From contig JBEDFR010000078.1 in the NCBI GenBank assembly GCA_041175045.1, positions 1 to 24,716 of the forward strand: a stretch of 24,716 nucleotides of DNA, in the 5' to 3' direction. Shown piece by piece: positions 1 through 5,805 of the stretch. Below the pieces are notes generated by a model. It made no database searches, was not told the DNA's origin, and worked only from the letters and a program-made list of their open reading frames with translations. Every line of letters starts with the position of its first letter. Position 1 is the first letter of the stretch. This stretch comes from UBA5078 sp041175045. Its GTDB lineage: Bacteria; Pseudomonadota; Gammaproteobacteria; Pseudomonadales; Pseudohongiellaceae. Made by a program: the position numbers and the translations under genes.

Positions 1-2
1 CA

Positions 3-905
3 GACCGCATCTTTGTCACGCCCGGCGCGAGTGGCGCTCTGAGCCTGTTGGCCCAGATGCTGCTCAATCCGGGCGATGCCGTGCTGATGACCGATCCGGG
101 CTATCCCTGCAATCGCAACTATGTGCGTCTCGCGGGCGCCGAGGCGATTCTGGTGCCGGTCACGGCCAGGGACAATTACCAGCTGTCGCCCGCCTTGCTG
201 ACGCGGCATGCCACTGCGCAGTGCCGCAGCGTCTGGCTGGCCACGCCGTCGAACCCCACCGGCACAGTGCTCGATCTGTCGGCGTTGCAGGGCATTCACG
301 CGTGGTGCCAGACCCAGGGCTGCCATCTGCTGGTGGACGAGATCTACCACGGACTGGACTACGTTGGTGGCCTGCCGAGCGCCCTGCAACTGGGCGACGA
401 TGTCCTGGTCGTGAACAGCTTCTCGAAGTATTTCGGCATGACCGGCTGGCGGCTGGGGTGGTTCGTGGTGCCCGAGTCACTCGTCGGGGTCAGCAATATC
501 CTGGCGCAGAACCTGTTCATCGCCGCCTCGTCAGTGGCTCAGCATGCCGCCTTGCGCGCCTTTGATGCCGACACGCAGGAGATCTTCGAGGCACGTCGCC
601 GCGAGTTCTCCGCGCGGCGCGACTTTTTGACAGGTGTGCTGCGCGAGCTTGGCTTTCATGTGCCTGTCGACCCGCAGGGCGCGTTCTACGTCTATGCGGG
701 GATCGAGGCGTACAGCGATGACAGCGAGCAGTTCTGTCGCACATTGCTGGAGGATTTTGGCGTGGCGACCACACCGGGCACCGATTTTGGCGAGTTCGAC
801 AGTCGGCGTCATGTCCGCTTTGCGTTTACCACCGGCATGAGTCAACTGGAAGAGGCCGCTCTGCGCCTGCGTGCCGCGGTCGAGCATGGCGCTTTCAGAG
901 CATGA
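3..905 (+). CDS. PLP-dependent class I/II aminotransferase, 5' end outside the window
   Basis: A fold-type I aminotransferase, expected in the cytoplasm; the substrate cannot be told. The reading frame is open from base 3, so the N-terminal third or so is missing. The first ATG, at 48, is internal, because the preceding codons (ending VTPGASGALSLLAQ) match the family's cofactor-phosphate region. Visible motifs are SNPTG, DEIYHGLDY (the Asp/Tyr that contact the PLP ring) and NSFSKYFGMTGWRLGW, whose Lys forms the Schiff base. The C-terminal small domain includes RFAFTTG, with the Arg that usually binds the substrate carboxylate. The stop overlaps the sfsA start (ATGA), so the two are probably translated together. 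The family call is firm; the specific reaction is unknown. Confidence 0.93.
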   Translation, partial: DRIFVTPGASGALSLLAQMLLNPGDAVLMTDPGYPCNRNYVRLAGAEAILVPVTARDNYQLSPALLTRHATAQCRSVWLATPSNPTGTVLDLSALQGIHAWCQTQGCHLLVDEIYHGLDYVGGLPSALQLGDDVLVVNSFSKYFGMTGWRLGWFVVPESLVGVSNILAQNLFIAASSVAQHAALRAFDADTQEIFEARRREFSARRDFLTGVLRELGFHVPVDPQGAFYVYAGIEAYSDDSEQFCRTLLEDFGVATTPGTDFGEFDSRRHVRFAFTTGMSQLEEAALRLRAAVEHGAFRA

Positions 906-1627
906 ACTTCTTGCCGCCGCTTGCCGAAGCGATTCTGCTTCGGCGTTACAAGCGCTTTCTGGCCGACGTCCGCCTGCCTGATGGTGACGAGATCACGCTG
1001 CACTGTCCCAATACCGGCGCCATGCTGGGCTGTGCCGATCCCGGCAGTCGCGTGTGGTATTCCCAATCGAACAATTCCGCCCGCAAGTATCCACGCACCT
1101 GGGAGTTGGTCGAGACACCAGATCATCATCTTGTCTGCGTCAACACCGCGAGGGCGAATCCCCTGGTGGAAGAAGCCTTGCGGCAGGGGCGCATTGCAAC
1201 GCTGGCCGGTTATGGCGTGCTGCGCCGCGAGGTAGTGGTTGGCGGGGAGGGTAGTCGCCTGGATTTTGTTCTGTGCAGCCATGTCATGCGGCCGGACGAG
1301 CAATGTCATGTGGAGGTAAAAAGCGTGACGCTGATGCTGCCCGATGGCAGCGGTGCATTTCCCGATGCGGTTTCCGCGCGGGGCACCCGGCACCTTCGTG
1401 AACTGCTTGCCTTGCGTGAACAGGGCCAGCGCGCGGTGCTGCTCTTTTGCGTGCAGCACACCGGGATTGCGTGCGTGCGCCCGGCGGCGCACATCGATCC
1501 GCTCTACGCGCAGACCTTAAGGCATGCAGTCGAGCGCGGGGTGGAAGTGCTGGCATGGCGCTCGGCCATCAATGCGCAGGGAATGCACTTGTACGAAAGC
1601 GTTCCAGTCGATCTGCAATCGATGTGA
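902..1627 (+). CDS. sfsA: SfsA, sugar fermentation stimulation protein homologue
   Basis: 241 residues, close to the usual SfsA length of about 235. Typical segments are seen in order: RRYKRFLADVRL near the N-terminus, then HCPNTGAMLGC, NSARKYPRTWELVE, the central VEVKSVTL, FPDAVSARGTRHLREL, and the C-terminal AVLLFCVQH. The VEVKS and FPDA motifs resemble a nuclease-like metal site. SfsA was named from a maltose-related phenotype in E. coli and has been described as a DNA-binding protein; its biochemical role is not settled. The start is the ATG in the ATGA overlap with the aminotransferase. The stop lies one base from the stop of the converging Rieske gene, leaving no room for a separate terminator. 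Confidence 0.95.
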   Translation: MNFLPPLAEAILLRRYKRFLADVRLPDGDEITLHCPNTGAMLGCADPGSRVWYSQSNNSARKYPRTWELVETPDHHLVCVNTARANPLVEEALRQGRIATLAGYGVLRREVVVGGEGSRLDFVLCSHVMRPDEQCHVEVKSVTLMLPDGSGAFPDAVSARGTRHLRELLALREQGQRAVLLFCVQHTGIACVRPAAHIDPLYAQTLRHAVERGVEVLAWRSAINAQGMHLYESVPVDLQSM

Positions 1628-1628
1628 C

Positions 1629-1973
1629 TCAGAGTCTTCCCAGTGTACTGACGTCCCCTTCCTCCACCATCATGAAACCGTTGCCCAATACGAATGGAAT
1701 GGCCTTCAGCCGCTTGCCCTTGCAGGGCCCCAATATGCACTGACCGTTCTCGACAAGGAACAGCGCGCCGTGGGTGGAGCACTGGATCAGTGCGCCATCG
1801 CTGTCGAGAAACTGGTCCTCCTGCCACTCCAGCGGCGTGCCGAGGTGCGGGCAGTAGTTGTAGTAAAGATACATGCGCCCGTCTTTCTTCACGGCGAAGA
1901 GATACTTGTCGAGCACCTCGAGGCCCTTCGAACGACCCTCTTCGATCTCGTCGATGTGACAAAGGGTGATCAT
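1629..1973 (-). CDS. small Rieske [2Fe-2S] ferredoxin-like protein
   Basis: 114 residues, essentially one Rieske domain. The cluster ligands are visible as C41-P-H43 followed by C65-S-T-H68, with the expected GTPL after the first pair and GALF after the second. No transmembrane segment or oxygenase domain is present, so this is a soluble electron carrier or a ferredoxin subunit; the partner is unknown. The frame also has a TTG at 1979, but the ATG at 1973 has GGAG seven bases upstream and is preferred. It lies 20 bases after the PLP enzyme on the same strand, so the two are probably co-transcribed. A similar small Rieske gene lies near sfsA in some pseudomonads (from memory). Confidence 0.88.
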   Translation of the reverse strand: MITLCHIDEIEEGRSKGLEVLDKYLFAVKKDGRMYLYYNYCPHLGTPLEWQEDQFLDSDGALIQCSTHGALFLVENGQCILGPCKGKRLKAIPFVLGNGFMMVEEGDVSTLGRL

Positions 1974-1992
1974 CGGCAAGCTCCGCAGTGCC

Positions 1993-3234
1993 TCAGGACA
2001 GTGCCTGGCTCAAGTCCGCCAGCAGGTCGTCGATGTTCTCGATGCCCACCGCCAGTCGGATCATGGAATCTGGAATGCCCATCGAGGCTCGCCGCGCCGC
2101 ACCCATCTCAAAGAAGATCGTGTGCGCGACGGGAATCGCGAGCGTGCGGGTATCGCCCAGATTGCTGGACGACACCACATACTGCAGGCGATTCAGGAAA
2201 TCGAAGCAGTCGATCTCGTCGATCAGCTCGATGCTCATCAGGGCGCCGAAGTGGCGGAAGAGTTTCGCCGCACGAGCATGCTGGGGGTGACTTGGCAGGC
2301 CCGGGTAATTGACCTTGCGTACCCGCGGGTGGGCCTGGAAGAATTGCGCCAGCGCGAGAGCATTGCTGCAGGCACGTTCGACCCGAAGCGACATGGTCTC
2401 GGAGCCGAGTGCCAGGGTGTGCGCCGCCTCGGGCGAGAGCGTGGCACCGAAATCACGCAGGCCTTTCTTCTTCAACTGTGTCATGCCCCAGGTGGTGGAG
2501 GGGCCGCTCTTGTAGCTGTCGTACAGATGCGGGTAGTCCTTCCAGTCGTAGAGGCCTGTATCCGTCACCGCGCCCCCGAGTGCATCGCCATGGCCGCCAA
2601 AGAATTTGGAGAGCGAGTTGATGATGAAACTGGCGCCGACCTTGCGCGGATTGAACAGGCACGGAGTGGTAGTGGTGTTGTCCACGACGAAGATCAAAGC
2701 GTGTTCGCGACACAGGGATCCAATGCCTTCGAGATCCGCAATCTGGGTGACCGGGTTGGCTATTGTCTCGACGAACACCATGCGGGTGTTCGGCCGCAGT
2801 GCAGCTTTGATGCTGGCACTGTCCGTGGCATCGACGAAACTGACTTCCACCCCGAAATTGATGAAAGTGTGGAACAGACTGTTGGTATTGCCGAACAGGA
2901 ATGCACTGGAAATCACGTGGTCGCCCTGGCGCAGCAGGGAAAACAGGATCGAGCCGATGGCGGCCATGCCGGTCGCAAACGCGACGGTGCCCTGGCCGCC
3001 TTCCATTCGCGTGACGCGGTTCTGCAGGGCATTCACTGTCGGGTTCTGCTGACGGCCGTAGTTGTAACCGGCCTTGCGACCCTGAAATACTGCCGCCAGA
3101 TCTCGCGCGTCGTCGTACTCGAAGGCAATCGAGGTGTGCACAGCCTTGTGCAGACTGCCGTGCTCGGGCTTGTCACTGCGGTCGGAATGCAGGTTTATGG
3201 TGTCGAAATGGGCGGGGCGGTCCTGTGTACTCAT
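1993..3234 (-). CDS. Cys/Met-metabolism PLP enzyme (cystathionine gamma-synthase / homoserine sulfhydrylase family)
   Basis: 413 residues from the ATG at 3234, matching the family length of about 400. Motifs in order: GRQQNPT at 60-66 (cofactor/substrate region), the MEGG-FATGMAA stretch at 77-92 (PLP phosphate site), VDNTTTTP at 184-191 (Asp to the pyridine nitrogen), and SLSKFFGGHGD with K210 as the Schiff-base lysine. The C-terminal half holds LRVERACSNALALAQFF and a final RLAVGIENIDDLLADL, both characteristic. Members make or break cystathionine, or add sulfide to acyl-homoserine; the exact reaction cannot be fixed by eye. A longer in-frame start at 3294 exists, but the region to 3234 looks non-homologous and carries a candidate -10. 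It is followed by the Rieske gene. Confidence 0.93.
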   Translation of the reverse strand: MSTQDRPAHFDTINLHSDRSDKPEHGSLHKAVHTSIAFEYDDARDLAAVFQGRKAGYNYGRQQNPTVNALQNRVTRMEGGQGTVAFATGMAAIGSILFSLLRQGDHVISSAFLFGNTNSLFHTFINFGVEVSFVDATDSASIKAALRPNTRMVFVETIANPVTQIADLEGIGSLCREHALIFVVDNTTTTPCLFNPRKVGASFIINSLSKFFGGHGDALGGAVTDTGLYDWKDYPHLYDSYKSGPSTTWGMTQLKKKGLRDFGATLSPEAAHTLALGSETMSLRVERACSNALALAQFFQAHPRVRKVNYPGLPSHPQHARAAKLFRHFGALMSIELIDEIDCFDFLNRLQYVVSSSNLGDTRTLAIPVAHTIFFEMGAARRASMGIPDSMIRLAVGIENIDDLLADLSQALS

Positions 3235-3310
3235 GGTGCTCGATTCCTGGCCTGCATAAGTCGAAGGCGGTGTTTCGGGCGCAATGCGCTGCACCGATCA
3301 CCGGGCCGGC

Positions 3311-3316
3311 AGTATA
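3311..3316 (-). promoter_or_regulatory. candidate -10 box for the Cys/Met PLP gene
   Basis: On the minus strand TATACT (5 of 6 to TATAAT) lies about 77 bases before the ATG at 3234. No convincing -35 is found at 16-18 bases upstream, so this is weak evidence. No SAM or cobalamin riboswitch core was recognised between 3235 and 3345. Confidence 0.3.
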
Positions 3317-3322
3317 CAAGAG

Positions 3323-3345
3323 CCACGGCGGGGCGAACACCGTGG
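3323..3345 (-). terminator. possible weak terminator hairpin after the 3346-4641 gene
   Basis: A perfect 6-bp inverted repeat (CCACGG / CCGTGG, 11-base loop) begins immediately after the stop codon of the upstream minus-strand gene. It is followed by CTCTTG rather than a U-run, so intrinsic termination would be poor. It may only protect the mRNA 3' end. Confidence 0.3.
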
Positions 3346-4641
3346 TCAAGGCTGGGTGTAGACGGGCAGTGCTGCCAGCTGCGCGTCGATGGCGCCAAGT
3401 CGCTCCAGATACGCCGGGCTGTTGCGGTCCTGGTATTGCTGCAGGAAGTCTTCCTCGCTGAGGCCGGCGTTGTCCCGTGACACGGCTGGCATGTAGTCGG
3501 ATTCCGCCGTGGAGCGTGCAAGCGCCTCTTGAAGTCGGCGTGCCGACGTGCTGTTCAGTGTCGCGGCATCGCCCAGCGCGACGCCGGCCATGTTGGCCGT
3601 CAGATCGCTGAAACTGAAGCCCGAGCGATAGCGGGCATCGTGGGCCTCCTTGCTGGTCGCGAGCAGATTGGCCACGTCCGGTCCCACACTCGCAGTCATT
3701 GCAGCAGAGCTGACGAAGTGCTGCGCCAAGTCTCGGCGCCTTTGCAGAGTCACTTGGGGGTGGTGCTCTCCCATGATTTCCCCGGTGTCGTGATTAACGT
3801 AAAGCGACAGCGCCTGCAAGACGGAGCGATTCTCCACTTCTGGGTCAGCCCCTGCGGCGCTCTGCGCCTGCGCCTCTCGGAAGAGCGCTGGCAGCAGTTC
3901 ACCCAGCGCGATCGTGCGGCTGTCTGCTGGCACGGCCTGCAGCAGGGCAGACAGGCTCTGGCGGTAGTGTTCGATGCGGGCCTTGTCGTCGGCGCTCAGA
4001 AACAGTTGTTCTGCCTGACTTTGCACAGCGGCCATCAGCTGCGGTTCCCAGTTCAGCGTGAAACTGGCGGTTGGCGCAGAGAATTCCAGATCGCGGACGC
4101 TGTCGCGCAATGGCCGCAGCGTCTCGTAGTTCACGTAACTGCTGGCAAGCCAACGCTCCGCGGCACCCGCCAGCAGACGCATGGCTGCGCCAGGGACAGG
4201 CATGCGGCCGATCCATAGCGTTCCAGGCACGGCGAGTCCGTCGACTGCCGCCACACTGATGTGCAGATTGAGGAATAGTGCCGGCCAAGACCAGGGCATC
4301 GGAATGCTGAGATCCAGCGCGGCGCTCTGCTGCCCGACACTGATCCGGGCGGCCGCGTTGCGCAGGCGCGGAATGTTCTGCATGGCGAAGGCTGCCAGCA
4401 GGTTCAACTCGCTTTCCTCAAGTTGCAGGTGCAGTTCCCCTGCGCGCGCCACCCGGGCAGGGGCTCGGTCCACGAGCATGTCCTCGATGGTTGTGATGGC
4501 AACCCCCTTCACCGGTAGGTTGCGGGGCACGGAAGGCTGAGCTTGCAGGCCGAGCAGCAGCGCGGTAATCAGCAGGATGACGGGAACCGCCAGCACCAGG
4601 ATGGCCGGATGAAGAAAGTCTTGCGCGCGAGAAGATGTCAT
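3346..4641 (-). CDS. uncharacterised membrane-anchored protein
   Basis: 431 residues from the ATG at 4641. I do not recognise a named family. Residues about 10-32 form one hydrophobic helix with few charges before it, suggesting an N-terminal membrane anchor with the rest in the periplasm. The middle (about 130-330) mixes hydrophobic and helical segments with many Gln/Ala. The C-terminal third is the most distinctive part: a YRSGFSFSDLTANMAG motif, then SARRLQEAL, a DYMPAV segment, LSEEDFLQQYQDRNSPAYLERL, and a terminal LAALPVY. I recall a similar ending from uncharacterised gammaproteobacterial proteins, but cannot attach a function. An in-frame start at 4728 would add a basic, non-hydrophobic leader that overlaps the divergent promoter and is less likely. 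It stands alone, divergent from the lipoprotein gene. Confidence 0.85.
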   Translation of the reverse strand: MTSSRAQDFLHPAILVLAVPVILLITALLLGLQAQPSVPRNLPVKGVAITTIEDMLVDRAPARVARAGELHLQLEESELNLLAAFAMQNIPRLRNAAARISVGQQSAALDLSIPMPWSWPALFLNLHISVAAVDGLAVPGTLWIGRMPVPGAAMRLLAGAAERWLASSYVNYETLRPLRDSVRDLEFSAPTASFTLNWEPQLMAAVQSQAEQLFLSADDKARIEHYRQSLSALLQAVPADSRTIALGELLPALFREAQAQSAAGADPEVENRSVLQALSLYVNHDTGEIMGEHHPQVTLQRRRDLAQHFVSSAAMTASVGPDVANLLATSKEAHDARYRSGFSFSDLTANMAGVALGDAATLNSTSARRLQEALARSTAESDYMPAVSRDNAGLSEEDFLQQYQDRNSPAYLERLGAIDAQLAALPVYTQP

Positions 4642-4658
4642 GACTGCGCAGCGTGATG

Positions 4659-4687
4659 CTGACAAATACCTGAATTGTCTATATAAA
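4659..4687 (+). promoter_or_regulatory. sigma-70 type promoter for the lipoprotein operon
   Basis: CTGACA (4659-4664; 5 of 6 to TTGACA), a 17-base spacer, then TATAAA (4682-4687; 5 of 6 to TATAAT). Transcription would start near 4694, giving a leader of about 80 bases before the 20-codon ORF and about 140 before the lipoprotein ATG. This is the best sigma-70 match I found in the window. Confidence 0.65.
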
Positions 4688-4773
4688 GCACAAAGATGCC
4701 GCTGGGCGCGTCGGCCCGCAGCGCGCATCTGACTACAGAACAGGAAACCTGACGGTACTATCCTGGAGTGATT

Positions 4774-4836
4774 ATGGTGCCGTCAAGTTCTTCATTTCCC
4801 GGCATTATCACAGCATGGCAAGGACATTCGCGATGA
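4774..4836 (+). CDS. 20-codon leader ORF overlapping the lipoprotein start
   Basis: The ATG at 4774 has GGAG five bases upstream, a strong ribosome site, and opens a 20-residue frame beginning MVPSSSSFPG. Its TGA overlaps the lipoprotein ATG at 4833 as ATGA. The peptide resembles no known attenuator: there is no run of one amino acid except four Ser, and no hydrophobic signal. The arrangement suggests translational coupling, with ribosomes ending the leader and restarting on the lipoprotein gene. Whether the peptide itself matters is unknown; conservation has not been tested. Confidence 0.45.
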   Translation: MVPSSSSFPGIITAWQGHSR

Positions 4837-5429
4837 GAAGCCCCCGAAAAACACACAGCGTCATCTTTTCATTTCGCCTACTGATTATCGGACTACTGCT
4901 GACATCCCTCGTCGCCTGCACCTCCAGTAGTCAGCCAGTGGTTGATCAGGCAGCAGTCCTTGAAGCGCAGCGTGCAGCTGAAGAAGCAGAAGCAAGGCGC
5001 TTAGCCGACGAGCGCGCGCGCAACGAGGCGGCCGAAGCCGAGCGCCTGCGTCAGCAGGCGCTGATCCAAGCCGAAGCGCAGCGGGCGCAGGAGCAGGCGC
5101 GTCTCGAGCGCGATGCGCAGGCGGCTGCCCAGCGGCGCGATGCCCAGGCGCGGGAACAGGCCCAGCGTGATCGGATTGCCGCACTGGAGGCTCAGATCGC
5201 CGAATTGCGCGACAGCACCTCCCGTGTCAATGCCGCCAACGAGCGGCTCGAACAGGCCGTGGCTGCTGCGGAGCAATTGCTGGAAGCGCTCAATGCCGAA
5301 CAATTGAAATATGGCAACACCGATGCGGCAGGGCAGCCCGTCGACCCCCTCGACAAAGAGCTGATCGCGGAGCTCGAGGCGCGCAAGGACAGTCTCAAGC
5401 AGGAAGCTCAGGCACTCGTGACCCCATGA
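4833..5429 (+). CDS. coiled-coil outer-membrane lipoprotein, function unknown
   Basis: 198 residues from the ATG at 4833, which has AAGGA eight bases upstream; the in-frame ATG at 4815 lacks a ribosome site. The N-terminus is a lipoprotein signal: basic residues, a hydrophobic core (about 11-25), then the lipobox LVAC with C29 as the lipidated residue. The next residue is Thr, not Asp, so sorting to the outer membrane is expected. Residues about 45-165 are almost wholly Ala/Glu/Arg/Gln, with heptad-like spacing typical of a long coiled coil. The C-terminal part (about 165-198) is mixed and carries a QPVDPLDKELIAELEARKDSL segment. A structural or envelope-bridging role is possible but inferred. 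The stop overlaps the next ORF by ATGA. Confidence 0.85.
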   Translation: MRSPRKTHSVIFSFRLLIIGLLLTSLVACTSSSQPVVDQAAVLEAQRAAEEAEARRLADERARNEAAEAERLRQQALIQAEAQRAQEQARLERDAQAAAQRRDAQAREQAQRDRIAALEAQIAELRDSTSRVNAANERLEQAVAAAEQLLEALNAEQLKYGNTDAAGQPVDPLDKELIAELEARKDSLKQEAQALVTP

Positions 5430-5599
5430 GTGCGGATCTCGTCGATATCAGTAAAGCCTTGGAGAAGCGCCGCTTCCAGCAACAGGAAGCGCGGCTGGCG
5501 AAAATGCGTGAAGCGTTTCGTGCCGCGCGCACCGGAGGCTCAGCCACGCCATCGGGCAAGAGCAAGGCCAAGCCCAAGGGACGCGGTCGCCCTCGCTGA
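5426..5599 (+). CDS. 57-residue basic protein with an AT-hook-like tail
   Basis: A short frame whose ATG overlaps the lipoprotein stop (ATGA). It has no good ribosome site of its own, so expression would depend on coupling. The N-terminal part (MSADLVDISKALEKRRFQQQ onward, to about residue 35) looks amphipathic and helical. The tail is Lys/Arg/Pro/Gly-rich and ends GRGRPR, which contains the RGRP core of an AT-hook. This suggests nucleic-acid binding, or simply a charged tail. No family is recognised. Its codons and GC resemble its neighbours. It could be a chance frame, but the exact ATGA junction and the non-random composition favour a gene. Confidence 0.6.
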   Translation: MSADLVDISKALEKRRFQQQEARLAKMREAFRAARTGGSATPSGKSKAKPKGRGRPR

Positions 5600-5790
5600 T
5601 CGCATAGAACGTTCCGCGTCTCACACATCATCCGAGCGCCCCGGCCACCCTGGCAAGACGTCCTTCCTGCCGCCATCTATGCAGGCCTGGAAGCCTTGAT
5701 TTTCGGCACTTTTCAGTCATTTGCCGCGGCTTTGTTTGTGATGGTCGTTATGCTACAGTGCTGCTCGCTTCATCAAACAAAAACAAGACG

Positions 5791-5795
5791 AGGAG
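5791..5795 (+). promoter_or_regulatory. ribosome binding site that sets the hppA start
   Basis: AGGAG lies ten bases before the ATG at 5806. The frame is open back to a GTG at 5758, but that codon has no ribosome site and would add 16 polar residues before the first membrane helix. I see nothing else in 5600-5790 beyond weak AT-rich promoter-like sequence around 5730-5760. Confidence 0.6.
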
Positions 5796-5805
5796 TTACC
5801 GCAAG

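Noticed and set aside
842..1492. 216-codon minus-strand frame over sfsA
   Set aside because: A shadow of sfsA; the translation has no domain and runs through the coding strand of a clear family member.
3235..3345. Possible SAM or other methionine riboswitch before the Cys/Met PLP gene
   Set aside because: Only about 110 bases, with one 6-bp hairpin and no recognisable riboswitch core.
1966..3480. 504-codon open frame on the plus strand
   Set aside because: It is antisense to the Cys/Met PLP gene, whose motifs are unmistakable. Its product has no recognisable domain, and long antisense frames are common in GC-rich DNA.
4978..5220. Repetitive-looking Ala/Glu/Arg stretch as a DNA repeat or TolA gene
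   Set aside because: It is a coiled-coil coding region with irregular codons rather than a tandem repeat, and the protein is a lipoprotein without the TolA membrane helix or C-terminal domain.
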